Part shown: piece by piece, positions 11,244 through 22,618 of the stretch
Position numbering within the stretch: position 1 is the first letter of the stretch
How the letters are laid out: each line of letters starts with the position of its first letter
Source of the DNA: Bemisia tabaci
Taxonomy: Eukaryota; Arthropoda; Insecta; Hemiptera; Aleyrodidae
Direction: 5' to 3'
DNA: 64,000 nt
Assembly: GCF_918797505.1 (NCBI RefSeq)
Contig: NC_092793.1
Location: forward strand, 86,006,411-86,070,410
Translations under genes and position numbers: made by a program
Notes under the pieces: generated by a model
Database searches by the model: none
Told to the model about the DNA's origin: nothing
The model's input: only the letters and a program-made list of their open reading frames with translations

Positions 11244-11743
11244 NNNNNNNNNNNNNNNNNNNNNNNNNNNNNNNNNNNNNNNNNNNNNNNNNNNNNNNNN
11301 NNNNNNNNNNNNNNNNNNNNNNNNNNNNNNNNNNNNNNNNNNNNNNNNNNNNNNNNNNNNNNNNNNNNNNNNNNNNNNNNNNNNNNNNNNNNNNNNNNNN
11401 NNNNNNNNNNNNNNNNNNNNNNNNNNNNNNNNNNNNNNNNNNNNNNNNNNNNNNNNNNNNNNNNNNNNNNNNNNNNNNNNNNNNNNNNNNNNNNNNNNNN
11501 NNNNNNNNNNNNNNNNNNNNNNNNNNNNNNNNNNNNNNNNNNNNNNNNNNNNNNNNNNNNNNNNNNNNNNNNNNNNNNNNNNNNNNNNNNNNNNNNNNNN
11601 NNNNNNNNNNNNNNNNNNNNNNNNNNNNNNNNNNNNNNNNNNNNNNNNNNNNNNNNNNNNNNNNNNNNNNNNNNNNNNNNNNNNNNNNNNNNNNNNNNNN
11701 NNNNNNNNNNNNNNNNNNNNNNNNNNNNNNNNNNNNNNNNNNN
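11244..11743. other. Assembly gap of 500 N
   Basis: Exactly 500 unknown bases. Open frames that run through it have no meaning. Missing upstream channel exons could lie here. Confidence 1.
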
Positions 11744-12444
11744 GTTCTGAAATCGAGATTTATCATGGAAAAGTATCCTAGATCCCACGTGTCACGCAAA
11801 TCGATTGGATAGGCGCCGAGATAGCTTTTCCTAGATCAAATCTGCCGTCTGAGATGTTTATATTTTGCTTTGACGTCGAATTCGGATTTCTCGTGGCAGT
11901 ATTTCTGGATTCCGCATATTACGCGAGTGCAGCCTGGAGTTACACAAAGAGTGATTTTGAAACACATTATGACAAATCCAACGTTGAACCTTTCATTGCA
12001 CAAATATGGGTTCTAAGTAAACCATAATATTCTTAAAACATGAAAAAAATAATAAAAAAAACTCGTATAAATAGCAAATTTGCTCAAACTTGAACCAAAT
12101 GTTGTCAAAATCTTAATTTATGAGTTTATCAATACCTGCTTGTAACATTATTGACCCCTCCCATAGATCTGTGCCAAAGCGCCGTGTTGGTCCGAGCGAA
12201 AAAATCATGTGACAATGTCTGCACCACACCGAGTAGGTACAATGTGAGGGACATGGGGGATTGGTGGGCGGACACCCCCCCCCCCTCGTGTCCTCCCAAT
12301 TTCTTGCGCCGTGTATGAATTGGTGTTTTCCCTACTTCATGTATACTGCTGACACTTTTAAATGGATATTGAAACATGAAATTACCATAAATTGGTTGTC
12401 ATGTAAACTGTTTGTATGATTGTAAATATCAAAGAAAAGTGGGA
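11744..12444. other. No gene recognised
   Basis: A 59-codon frame begins with an ATG at 11854 on the + strand but matches no family I know and has no splice or promoter context. The rest contains a C-run near 12278 and nothing else recognisable. Confidence 0.4.
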
Positions 12445-12702
12445 CAATTGGACGGAGTTAAACAGAAAGGAACCAAGCCACATCGGGATCGAACCGAGAA
12501 AAAGAGGTTTAAAGTTTGGCTCCTGCGTAAGACTCAATGTAAAAGATAAACCTAAAGTGCAATTTCTGCAAAATTTGCTCGAACAAAAACTTTGAAATTT
12601 TGGCGATAGATAGTAGAGCAGTGGTTGAGTTCAAAACCACTCATAACTCAATTTTTTCCAAAATGTGGGTTGGTTCCTTTCTGCTTAACTCAGTCCAATT
12701 AT
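12445..12702. mobile_element. MITE with ATTGGACGGAGTTAAAC ends
   Basis: A 258-bp element with terminal inverted repeats of about 38 bp (ATTGGACGGAGTTAAACAGA on the left, complement ending near 12702). It lies just upstream of the first visible channel exon. It is non-coding and the superfamily is not determined. Confidence 0.7.
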
Positions 12703-12831
12703 ATGGCGCGACACTGTCTATTTTCCATCCTTTTTGAAACAGGAGTAGTATATGAAATAATAAAACTATAGGATTTTGTCATGTGCATGCTCAAAACATT
12801 TATAATAGTTTTGGTTTAAATTATGTCTCAG

Positions 12832-13019
12832 ATCCAAACGTTTTGGGAATTTTTTAACCACTTCGACAGCGTTCTTTCCTCCCCTTACATTGTGCGGGTG
12901 GCTCGAACTTTAACATACATGGTGTATCTGGTGCATCTGAACGCGTGCGCTTATTACGCGATGTCAGTCCACGAAGGTCTTGGCATCAACAGCTGGGTGT
13001 ACAACGGCATTGGAAATGC
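12832..13019 (+). CDS. CNG-like channel exon A: S5 segment and pore turret
   Basis: 188 nt after a TTATGTCTCAG acceptor and before a GTAAGT donor. It begins IQTFWEFFNHFDSVLSSPYI and contains the S5 helix with YLVHLNACAYYAMSV, then the turret GLGINSWVYNGIGN. These are family signatures of cyclic-nucleotide-gated channels. The exon ends after two bases of an alanine codon, completed by the first base of the exon at 23217. The methionine at 12823 lies in the intron and is not a start. S1-S4 must be encoded upstream. Confidence 0.93.
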
Positions 13020-13059
13020 GTAAGTAATCCTTCAGTAGCTTCCGTGGTGATTCCTTCAC

Positions 13060-13155
13060 CGAAAGAGGGTGTTACCAGGTAACACCCTGTTTTCTGTAAG
13101 GCTCGTTGATTCAGGTAACACTGTTACCTGAACCAAAGAGCCTTACAGAAAAACG
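13060..13155. repeat. Small GTTACC hairpin in intron 1
   Basis: GGGTGTTACCAGGTAACACC and then AAGGCTC...TTCAGGTAACACTGTTACCTGAA...GAGCCTT form nested perfect palindromes. This may be the core of another small foldback. No function is claimed. Confidence 0.55.
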
Positions 13156-13489
13156 GCGGAAAACCCCCGTTTCTCTAAATGGGTACTTTTATTTTTAGAA
13201 CGATAGTATTCTTCTACGGTGTAATCCCAAAGTCCCTTCCGTCCCCTCTTACTTTTTACCTAATTAGGGCACATATAAATATTTGAAACTCAGGGGTACT
13301 CCAAACTCAAAGGGAGCTACTTTCTGCCTCCTGCTTTAAAGTAGACCAATGGGCCAGGTGCAGATTTAAACATTCTGTTATCCCTCTTGACTAGAATTGC
13401 ATGTAGAACACGTTTCATTTAACGAAAATTACTGACATTAACTCCTAACATAGATGCGAACGTTATTATTTTTGGACATTCATTCACAA

Positions 13490-14123
13490 CAATGGGCCTG
13501 TTGCATGCAAGAGATACAGCCGCGCAAATAGACTTTTTAGAGGTTAAATGACACGAAAGTTACGATGGTCACATTAAAAATGTCTGAAATACACCCCTTA
13601 CTGCGCAATTTGCGTTGTTAGGAACGCGCTTTTTCAAATTTCCCGCGTCTGGGGGCAGTTTTCGAATCACCGGAAACGAGCAAATGGCGGGCTCGGTGAT
13701 TTCCGGAAGATGCCGAGTCGTTGTTGTTGTTGTTATATTTTCCTTCAGTTTGTTTACAAACCCAACGTGATCTCTTATAGTAGTCCATATACGTCTATGC
13801 GGTAACCAAATCGATCAACTTTTAAATACCCAACGCAATCCTTCTGCATTTCATCTCACGATATCACGAGCTCCGATTTTTAGGTTACCTATGTCGTCAG
13901 TTTTAGTTGACCGGAAATAGCCGCGAATTGCCGTTAATTGTTTCCGTTAGGAAACTGCCCCCAGACGCGGGAAATTTGAAAAAGCGCGTTCCTATTAACG
14001 CAAATTGCGCAGTATGGAGTGTATTTCAGACTTTTTTAATGTGACCATCGTAATTTTCGTGTCATTTAACCTCTAAATAGTCTATTTGCACGGCTGTTTC
14101 TCTTGCATGCAACAGGCCCATTG
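13490..14123. mobile_element. Foldback element, same ends as 6280-7535
   Basis: A 634-bp element starting CAATGGGCCTGTTGCATGCA with its exact complement at 14108-14123. The arms extend about 190 bp, with CCCGCGTCTGGGGGCAGTTT paired to its complement. The first terminal words match the 6280 element but the internal arms differ, so the two are members of one end-family. Confidence 0.8.
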
Positions 14124-15886
14124 TAATTTATATTACTTAGTTGCGGAAAATTTCATTGAACAACAAAAGTCTATTTTGATCAAATCGCGCACTACAACGG
14201 TTTTGGCGAACTTCTTAACCGAGCAATTTTCTCTCCCTGCCTTTTGTTTTTCAAAGCCTTAACAACATTTAAAACAGCTGCACGGTAAACATGGAAAACA
14301 CAGGGAAAACACGAAACACGCGAAAAAATCGATAAATTCAAACTCACAAGAGACCATTAAAAATTACATCATTAATAATTACAAAAATTCACGTGTGACC
14401 GGTGCAACACGTAGACAATCCATGCAACTTGATGCTATTGCATTGATTAGCAGAATCAGTGTGATGCATCTGTAGTGAGGGATCCTTATCAGTACCGATC
14501 ACCTCCCTGCCTGCCTGCGTGCTATCTCCTCAACGACACGGCGACCGTACCCAGAGGCGAATAGATGAAATACGTCTGTGACCCCTGACTTAGCCTCACA
14601 AAACGTGGTCTCTTAGCTCCGAAAATTGATAATCAAGCTGAAACTCGGGACATTGGTACATTAGGATGCGAGGAATCCATTTCTGCCATGTCCGGAAAAA
14701 GGGCAAGTACGCGTATGTGCCCCTTCTCTGGAATGCTCCTCAATTGCTACTTCGCCGGTATGTCTACAGAGCGCGCTAATTGAACGAGACTGAAAGGGGG
14801 GAGGAGCTCGGTAAAAATGGGGGAACAAAGAGGGAACCGAGGGACCACCTTTAAAATGAAGGAAATGAGAGAGGGGGAATAACTGGGGGAGGGTGCACCA
14901 AACGCCTTATGGGCTTTTTGAAGCTTCCTCAGATCGCGTCAAAGATGTGCATCTAATGACGCGTGAAATGCATTAGGTATTGGAAACTCTTAAAAAAGGT
15001 GCATTTATTGGTACTTACAACGAGGTAAATGATAAATGGTGCTTATAACTATGAACAATAAATGGCGGGCGGGGATATAGCAAACTAAAGGCTGAGTCGT
15101 GGGCCGCAAAAGGAGGGTGGGAGCCGGGAAACCAGACTCCCTTCCAAAAATCTAACCTTGCAGAAGGACGGTGGATGGACAATCCCGTGCCATTAGCTTG
15201 GACTGTGCAAGCACGGACAGGGGTCGGAGGTGGCGACCGGGGGGATGACTAGGGAGCCAATGCCATTCCTAGCTTGAAGTGTGCAAGCACAAACCGGTAT
15301 CGGAAGCGGCGACTTGGCAAGGTGAAGGGTCTATGGAGAGAAGCAAGGAGGAATCGAATAGGCACTTGGTCCGTCCGCGCTCATACGTCGCAGGAGCAGA
15401 GGCAAGCCGATCTATACGAGGAGCTGTGTGAGAGGCTCGAGGGCTACCGGCCCCGGCCGCAAACCCCATGAAGCAAAACATGAAAATCTGTTGAGGAACG
15501 CGAACCGAAACCAGACAGCGAAATCTATTGGCGAAGTATGGATACAAAATGTGGGAGTGAGAGCTTGAAAGGGGGCAAATGTGTGATGGCGCAAGGAGAG
15601 GCGAGTGAATCATAAACACAGAGCAGAAGAGCAGGCTTTGAGATCAGAGGGTCTATGGGGAATGGGAGGAGGCACTAAACGGGGCGTGAGTGCCGAAAAA
15701 TCAGTGGACGCAGAAAGGGGGGGAAAAGGGGGAATTCTCTTCGTAACACTGATGGCGCAGCCTTTCGTCACGTACAGACACAGCCGTAGCAATCGACGAA
15801 TAAAAAAATGTAACATTTTCTGTACTGTGCGCGACAAGAAAATTGCTGTAAACTTAGCTGACAACACCTCTTATCATTTTCTACAC
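14124..15886. other. No gene; GC-rich segment with a local direct repeat
   Basis: The part from about 14750 to 15760 is richer in G than its surroundings. A degenerate direct repeat of about 50 bp, with the shared core GTGCAAGCAC, lies at 15189-15238 and 15262-15313. Short frames at 15274-15471 and 15605-15889 match nothing I recognise. Confidence 0.45.
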
Positions 15887-16050
15887 TGAATGTTCATGGA
15901 TACTTGTGGAATACTCAAAACATAGGTTTAGTGGCTGGATATCTTATGAACATCCAAAGAATCCCTGTACATATTCTATGGATGTTAATTGGATATCCAA
16001 AGATCACGGATATTGTGCGGATATCCACAGCATAATGTGTGCGATCTGGG
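15887..16050. mobile_element. Word-cored element, GGATATCC version
   Basis: A segment of about 160 bp that repeats GGATATCC, TGGATGTT and ATGAACATCC words. It has the frame words ACTCAAAACATAGG, GTGGCT and a terminal GCGATCTGGG. The segment at 59929-60063 has the same frame words in the same order, but its repeated word is GAATATTC. Confidence 0.5.
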
Positions 16051-16525
16051 CTCGTTGTTCCTTTTTTGCAAAATGCAATCCGACTTATAGATAGTGCGAT
16101 ATTCCCAATCTCGCCGGGCTGGCGCGCCGCGCCGTGACCGTTTTTTCGGTCGCTCCATGATGGACTGAGCGGACGGTAGACTGGGTCTCAAAGCTCACTA
16201 TGCACAGCGCCACCGCTACCTTACGGGAACGCGTGTTTCGCGTTGATTCCTCGCGAATAATTCATAAATTTTTGGACTTAGCGTACATTTTCCAATCTAC
16301 TATCATATAAATTATATTGTAAAGATAGCATTTTTGTGACCGAAATTACGGATTTTATAAAAAGACGGAACAAAAATTATTACGATCAGCTACTTTTTTT
16401 TCTCATTTTTCTCTTGAATCCATCGATTTTAGAGGGGAATATCAAGGAGCCCTTTTAAATGGGCGCAAATTTTCCTATTAAATCGTTAATACTTAATATA
16501 TTTGAGGGAAAATTACACTCGAATG
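16051..16525. other. Host flank of the intact copia element
   Basis: No gene is recognised. The last five bases, GAATG at 16521-16525, are the target duplication of the retrotransposon that follows. Confidence 0.6.
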
Positions 16526-16741
16526 TATTAAACTTTTGAAATAACACAACTCGATTTAGAGTTGACAAACTTTTATTGAGAGAAAAAGTAATCTTATAAA
16601 GGCGAACATGACTTGTATTAACTTAGCAATGGCGACGACTAAACAACGACAAGAGCACATTCTAGAAAGAAAAGTAGTTCGGTAAAGCACCGCTAGGTAG
16701 CGCCATAGGATTGTGTTGGGATTGACTGAGAAACTTTAACA
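16526..16741 (-). repeat. 3' LTR of the intact copia element
   Basis: 216 bp, reading TGTTAAAGTTTCTCAG on the - strand and ending TTTAATA. It carries an AATAAA signal (TCTCAATAAAAG). It differs from the other LTR by T versus C at 16536. Confidence 0.96.
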
Positions 16742-16946
16742 CACCCCCCCAATCGCAACACACAAAATAGACTTATTAACTACAAAACAAAATTTGGTAA
16801 TAATCGACAAAATACATATGGACCAAAATTTAATTGACGCGCTTGCCAAAAGGAAAATTTACTTAACATGACTATCAAAATTTAATTAATGCGCTTGTCA
16901 AAATAATAATTTACTTACATTTAGAAATCGTCCAAAAGGAACTGAA

Positions 16947-19900
16947 TTAAGTGATGCACATTCCAAGAGCGTTTCGAAAATATTCAAATTTGACTCTAGG
17001 TAAAGCCTTGGTCATCATATCTGCAATTTGTTCTGAAGTACTGATATGAGTGATTTGAATTAAGTTGTTAGCAACAAGATCTTTAATAAAATGATGGCGA
17101 ACATCTATATGTTTGGAGCGATTTGTCTCCAAAGTACTAGCCATAGTGATGGCTGGCTCATTATCTTCACGAACTTTAATCTTATCAGTCTTTAAATCAA
17201 CAGTATTAAGTAATTGTTTTAGAAATAAACATTCAACAAGACAAAGGGACATGGCTACATATTCGGCTTCTGCTGTGGACAGAGCAACAACTGACTGTTT
17301 TTTAGTTTTCCATGTAATTAGACAATTATTAATTTTAATGAAAAAACCTGTGACACTTTTACGATCAGTCTTATCCGGGGCGTAACTGGCATCAACATAA
17401 GTTGTTAAAATATAAGGAACTGTTTGGCCAGTTTTAGTAAATTTCAAACATAGATCTCTGGTTTTCAAAAGATACCTTAAAACATTTTTTAACTCTTTCC
17501 AATGCTGGTCAGTAAAATTACTTTGGAATTGGCTAAAGAAGGACACTGCGTAACACAAATCAGGTCTAGAACCTGTCATTAAATACATTAAGCTGCCAAT
17601 GAGCTCTCGATAAGGAATATTAGAATTATGCGAATTCTCTACATTATCAAAAGATATGCCCTCAGAAATTGGAATGTGACGAGGATTACAATTCTCCATT
17701 TTGAATCTCTTCAAAATTTTGTCAATTAGACGTTTCTGAGAAAGGAAAATACAATCATTAGAGCGAACAATTTCCAAACCGAGAAAATGGATTTCTGTTT
17801 CATCGGACAAATCTTTAATCTCAAATTCCTGTTTTAACAAATTTTTGACTTTCAAAATTTCAGAACGATTATTGGAAACTAGAAGAATGTCGTCAACCCA
17901 AATAAGCAAATACATATTATCTTTAAAGTACAAACAAGGGTCTTTCTTACTTCTTTTAAAACCTATTTTTAGCAAGTACAAATTGAGACGCTCATTCCAT
18001 TGTTTTGATGCACATCTTAGTCCATAGAGGGACTTTTCAAGTTCACAAACAAGATTTTTATCTTTACAATGAAGACCGTCTGGGATTTTCATGAAAACAG
18101 GCTTGGATAATTTTCCATTAAGGAACGCAGACTTAATGTCTAACTGGTGAATTTCATAATTGTTTTCAACGGCTATAGCTAATAAAACCCTAACTGTTAC
18201 CATTCTCGCAACTGGAGCATAATTGTTTTCGTCTTCAGTAGACGTTTGCTGAAAACCCCTAGCAACTAAACGAGCTTTCTTAACTTCTTCACCATTAATA
18301 ACTTTTCTAGCAAAAACCCATCTAGAGTCTATGACTTCCTGATTATTGTAAGGAACAAGCTTCCACGTACCATTTTTATCATGAGCTGCTAGTTCAGTTT
18401 TGATTGCGGTGGTCCAGTCTTCATCTGAGCTAATTGCTTCTTGGTAAGAATGGGGCACTTCGGAGGGTAGACAACCTGCAGTTAACGCTGCTATAAGATT
18501 CAACTCGTAGTCTTCCAGTTTCTTTGGTAGCTTTAGAACACGACTGGGTCTTTGGAGGTTAGGTGCATTGTTTATGTTTTCTTCAATGTTTACGTTTTCA
18601 GCGATGTTGGGTGGTTCACCGTTTTCATCGATTACATTTTGCGGAGGATCATCAACGTTGATTGCTGCTGCACGGACTTCTGAATTGGTTGATGCACGGA
18701 TTTCTGTACTTTCATCTTCATCAATATTAATGTAAATTGGGCTTTCACATGCACTGTCTGTCAAAACATAGTTATCTGGCACTAAAATAAAGTCTCTAAC
18801 AAGACTCACCTCGTTTCTGGATTCATAATAGATTCGATAACCTTTGGTTGTTTCACCATAACCGAGAAATAGACCTTTCTGACTTTTTACATCTAATTTA
18901 CGGCGCTTTTGTTTTGGAACATGAGTCCAGACTTCGGAACCAAAAGGTGCAATGAGTTTGTTGACGTCAAAAGGTTTGTCGTACCAGACTTCATACGGAG
19001 TTTTCCCAGGGAGTGAGCTGGTTCCCGTTCGGTTAATCACAAAAACCGCTGTATTAGCTGCTTCAGCCCAAAATTTCTTTCCGAGTTTCTTATCAGCCAT
19101 CATAGTTCTTGCTGCTTCTACTATCGTCCTCATCTCTCGCTCTACTTTACCATTTTGTTCTGGCATGTAAGCGACTGTTGACTGATATACAACTCCATTT
19201 TCTTCAAGAAATTTCTGCATGCGGTTATTGTCAAACTCTCCACCATTATCTGCCCTAACTACTTTCACTGTCTTGTTGAACTGAGTCTGACAGAGCTTAA
19301 AAAATTTAATAAAATGATCGAATACCTCATCCTTGTGCTTCAAGAAGTAGACGTAACGAAAATGAGAGTAATCATCCTTCAATACAAGCATATATCTTGA
19401 TCCCGCTATTGAATGGGTTTCCATGGGACCACACAAATCGGCATGAATAAGTTCACAAATTGCATGAGTTTGGGTCTTACTTGAATAAAACGGCTGACGA
19501 TGGTGCTTTCCTTCGATACAGGCTTCACAGAAATTTGTTTCTTGACTGTCTTTCCAACTAATTCCATTTAACCGCAAAATTTTCTTCACGTGTTCAAAAT
19601 TTTGATGACTTAATTTCTTATGCCACCAGACTAACGTGCGTTGAGAACTTGTAGTAGCAGATAGACAACTGATCTCTACTTTACTGTAATTTATCCGAAA
19701 ATTCATTTTGAAGAGTGTATCTTGACGAGTCGCAATCGCACAAACTTTTTGGGTTTTCTCTTCAATAAACCTTGCTTCATGGGCGTTTGAAATAAGGCTG
19801 AATCCTTTATCTAGTGATTTACCCTGTGAAAGTAGGTTCACTTTTAAATGTGGGATGTGGAGTACGTTGTTGATATCCATATCAACGTATCTTGTACCGT

Positions 19901-21107
19901 TGAAAGACTGCACTGAAACGGTACCTATTCCAATGGCTAAAATTTCAGAGCCATCACCTATCTTGATTCTTCTTTCTTCGGTAAGAGGAGTATAAGAGCT
20001 AAAATACTCACGATTTTTACACATATGTTCGGTCGCTCCACTGTCCAAGTAAAAGTTAGAGTCGGATTCCCATTCAGCCGCACATAAAAACGCTAGACTG
20101 CTTCCACCATTATCATTATCGTTGCCGGAATTTTCTGTTTTAGCACCATTTTCTTTACTTTTGCGAAATCTACAATGTTTCCACAGATGTCCATAACGAT
20201 GACAGAAATTACATTGGATACCTCCTCGCTGAGGTTTCTGATCACCCGCGTCACCATTCGAACGACTGTCATTCATAGGATTTCCACTCTTTCCCGTATG
20301 GTTATCATTCCGACCGCCACGAGCTTGATTAAAACGACCACGACCACGATTATTATACGATTGTCGAGTATAACACTGATCCTTTTTGTGACCACGATTA
20401 CCGCATCGAAAGCATGTCAATTTTGAAAAACTTTGTGCTACCAACGCCACAGCTTCTTCACCAGATTTCTGACGTTCTTCTTCCACAAGTAAACGCGAAG
20501 TGAGGTTATCTATTGTTTGCTCTGCTACAGGTACTGACTCCCAGGCCGAGACAAAATGTTTGAATCGATCGGGAAGCGACATCAATACTTTCGTTATCAC
20601 CATTTTATCAGGAATGGCTTCTTTCCGCTGTTTTAATTCAGTGGAAAGGTTTTGAATCTTTGTTACGAATTCCATTACACTTCCGTCGAACTTAGCATTA
20701 AAAAATTGCTGCTGTAGTAGATGAACACTTACATTCGATTGGCGCTCATAAATGTTGACCAACTTGGCCCACATTTCACTCGCAGAATTGCACGATAAGA
20801 TATGAGACAAAGGACCTTTCTCCATTCTAGTGACTAAAATTTCTTGGGCTCGAGCATCTTTCAACTTAAACATTTTAGCATCTTTCAATGCTTGAGTGAC
20901 AGCTTCTCTAGAGGCTGCTATATCTTCCGCCGTTCCAGTTAGTACCTCTTCCGGCACTACCGGCATTTTACTTTCTCCCGTCGTAATTTCAAATAGATCT
21001 TTCGCAGTTAACACAACCCGAGTCTGGAATTTCCAGAGGTTCCAGTTCGTCTCGTCCAGCTTAAGGAACGACTGTACTAAAACTTTTGGCTGGCTTTCAC
21101 TTTCCAT
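16947..21107 (-). CDS. copia gag-pol polyprotein, intact
   Basis: 1386 codons from the ATG at 21107 with no stop or frameshift; an upstream in-frame GTG is not needed. The gag part has two zinc knuckles of CX2CX4HX4C form, CFRCGNRGHKKDQC near residue 231 and CNFCHRYGHLWKHC near 299. The protease motif LDSGATEHMC is near 354. The integrase has an HHCC-type region near 505 and the catalytic acidic residues in HADLCGPM (about 557), RADNGGEF (about 620) and EQNGKVERE (about 655). Reverse transcriptase shows WVDDILLVSN near 1072. RNase H shows YVDASY and STAEAEYVAM. All catalytic positions look present, so the copy may be competent; whether it is expressed cannot be seen here. Confidence 0.96.
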   Translation of the reverse strand: MESESQPKVLVQSFLKLDETNWNLWKFQTRVVLTAKDLFEITTGESKMPVVPEEVLTGTAEDIAASREAVTQALKDAKMFKLKDARAQEILVTRMEKGPLSHILSCNSASEMWAKLVNIYERQSNVSVHLLQQQFFNAKFDGSVMEFVTKIQNLSTELKQRKEAIPDKMVITKVLMSLPDRFKHFVSAWESVPVAEQTIDNLTSRLLVEEERQKSGEEAVALVAQSFSKLTCFRCGNRGHKKDQCYTRQSYNNRGRGRFNQARGGRNDNHTGKSGNPMNDSRSNGDAGDQKPQRGGIQCNFCHRYGHLWKHCRFRKSKENGAKTENSGNDNDNGGSSLAFLCAAEWESDSNFYLDSGATEHMCKNREYFSSYTPLTEERRIKIGDGSEILAIGIGTVSVQSFNGTRYVDMDINNVLHIPHLKVNLLSQGKSLDKGFSLISNAHEARFIEEKTQKVCAIATRQDTLFKMNFRINYSKVEISCLSATTSSQRTLVWWHKKLSHQNFEHVKKILRLNGISWKDSQETNFCEACIEGKHHRQPFYSSKTQTHAICELIHADLCGPMETHSIAGSRYMLVLKDDYSHFRYVYFLKHKDEVFDHFIKFFKLCQTQFNKTVKVVRADNGGEFDNNRMQKFLEENGVVYQSTVAYMPEQNGKVEREMRTIVEAARTMMADKKLGKKFWAEAANTAVFVINRTGTSSLPGKTPYEVWYDKPFDVNKLIAPFGSEVWTHVPKQKRRKLDVKSQKGLFLGYGETTKGYRIYYESRNEVSLVRDFILVPDNYVLTDSACESPIYINIDEDESTEIRASTNSEVRAAAINVDDPPQNVIDENGEPPNIAENVNIEENINNAPNLQRPSRVLKLPKKLEDYELNLIAALTAGCLPSEVPHSYQEAISSDEDWTTAIKTELAAHDKNGTWKLVPYNNQEVIDSRWVFARKVINGEEVKKARLVARGFQQTSTEDENNYAPVARMVTVRVLLAIAVENNYEIHQLDIKSAFLNGKLSKPVFMKIPDGLHCKDKNLVCELEKSLYGLRCASKQWNERLNLYLLKIGFKRSKKDPCLYFKDNMYLLIWVDDILLVSNNRSEILKVKNLLKQEFEIKDLSDETEIHFLGLEIVRSNDCIFLSQKRLIDKILKRFKMENCNPRHIPISEGISFDNVENSHNSNIPYRELIGSLMYLMTGSRPDLCYAVSFFSQFQSNFTDQHWKELKNVLRYLLKTRDLCLKFTKTGQTVPYILTTYVDASYAPDKTDRKSVTGFFIKINNCLITWKTKKQSVVALSTAEAEYVAMSLCLVECLFLKQLLNTVDLKTDKIKVREDNEPAITMASTLETNRSKHIDVRHHFIKDLVANNLIQITHISTSEQIADMMTKALPRVKFEYFRNALGMCIT

Positions 21108-21241
21108 GATCACGTTCTTTTATCACTTCTCGAACACGCGACACGGCTTCTTACAAAGAACAACTGAGACGAACGGCTTCGTAAAAACTACGCGATTTCC
21201 GTTTTCATTACGCGAGATTTTCGCAACTGAGGCCCATGACC

Positions 21242-21457
21242 TATTAAACTTTCGAAATAACACAACTCGATTTAGAGTTGACAAACTTTTATTGAGAGAA
21301 AAAGTAATCTTATAAAGGCGAACATGACTTGTATTAACTTAGCAATGGCGACGACTAAACAACGACAAGAGCACATTCTAGAAAGAAAAGTAGTTCGGTA
21401 AAGCACCGCTAGGTAGCGCCATAGGATTGTGTTGGGATTGACTGAGAAACTTTAACA
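21242..21457 (-). repeat. 5' LTR of the intact copia element
   Basis: 216 bp, same sequence as the 3' LTR apart from one base. On the - strand it is followed directly by the primer-binding site GGTCATGGGCCTCAG at about 21227-21241. Confidence 0.96.
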
Positions 21458-21462
21458 GAATG

Positions 21463-21981
21463 AGCTTTTTACCTCTGTATTGAGATTTTCAGTTGTCCGA
21501 ATTGTAACGTACGGTGGCTACATTTCCAACTTTCTGTCTATGCGACTCCTGTGTTTAATACGATCAGTTTGTTTTATAATGACTCGGTTAATAGTTAGGA
21601 GGTAATTTCAGTAATTTGTTTTGACGAATCGTATTCTACGTAATATTTTGTTTAAGATACACGCACTAAAATGCTAACATTCGTTCTTTGTTTACCGGTA
21701 TATGTCCAGGGGTCCCCGCCGTGGGGGAGGTGACAGACCCCCCCCCCCCCTTTTATCAAATGGAAAGATCCCTCTTGTGATAACTAACTCAGAAGAACAT
21801 GAAAACGAAAAAAAAATTCGCAAGCCCGATGTCATCGGCAAAAAATCCAATGTCTCCAATTTTCGGCCATTTTATTTTATACTTCAACCGGCCACCATTT
21901 TGGAACGGTTTAAGATTATGACTTCGGGTTTGCGCGAAAGTTTCACAAAAACGCCCCTTCACTTAAAGGGCACTAAGTTGA

Positions 21982-22017
<36 letters not shown>

Positions 22018-22618
22018 AGCCGAAATACCCAAACTTTCCTCTTCACGGGCATAAAGCCTATATTTTACTTAAAGTATAATGTTTTCAAAGACATCCAAAA
22101 TCGTGGCACTGCCTTGGGAGTTATGCATTACAACATAAAACGGGGTTTTCGGCATGTTATAGCCAAAGACCGAAATCAACAAATGTTGGACGTTTGGCCA
22201 GGCAATGTTGACAATGGCCGGCCATTTCAGCATTGTCGACTTTGGCTGGCTATTGTCAACATTATCTGATTGCGGTCATTGGCTACGGCAGATATAAATC
22301 CTCGAGTTTTTGGTTTCTTCCAAAGACATTAAACTCCACAAATATGATTAGAGCTATTGGGACCTGGAGAGTAGGTTCGGTCTGCCGAGTGTGGCAGCAC
22401 TTATATGGCCCACCGAGAGGGGTTGTCTCTCTAGAAACAAGCAATATACCTAGATATTCATCATGAAAACTATTTTTCTTAAAGTCTGAATCAAGTAGTT
22501 TCTCAAAGTATGTGTTTCTCGTGGTAACGTCCAAAAATGTTAAGTAATCTCAATCGCTTGATTTTTTAATTTTTTACGTCATTCTTTACATTGAACGACC
22601 CTCCTAATTTTACTCCGC
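21463..22618. other. No gene; diverged half of a mariner-like foldback
   Basis: From about 21705 to 22080, a C-run, CAAATGGAAAGATCC, TCAGAAGAACATGAAAACG and AAGCCCGATGTCATCGG recall the arms of the elements at 27588 and 56553, so this is a decayed half copy. It ends in a run of about 28 A (21984-22011). The 22230-22530 part shows nothing recognisable. Confidence 0.5.

Larger units (their letters stand above)
16526..21457 (-). mobile_element. Full-length Ty1/copia retrotransposon
   Basis: A 4932-bp element on the - strand with two 216-bp LTRs, an uninterrupted gag-pol frame and a perfect 5-bp target duplication GAATG (16521-16525 and 21458-21462). Next to the 5' LTR, GGTCATGGGCCTCAG resembles the primer site used by insect copia elements, which pairs with half of initiator tRNA-Met. 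A G-run (TTGGGGGGGTG on the - strand, about 16742-16752) before the 3' LTR fits the polypurine tract. The LTRs differ at a single base, so the insertion is recent. It lies antisense in intron 1 of the channel gene. Confidence 0.97.

Noticed and set aside
11069..11799. Long - strand open frames (239 and 196 codons)
   Set aside because: They consist mostly of the 500 N of the assembly gap.
11854..12033. 59-codon + strand frame considered as an upstream channel exon
   Set aside because: It has no S1-S4 motifs, no acceptor or donor, and no similarity to the channel family.
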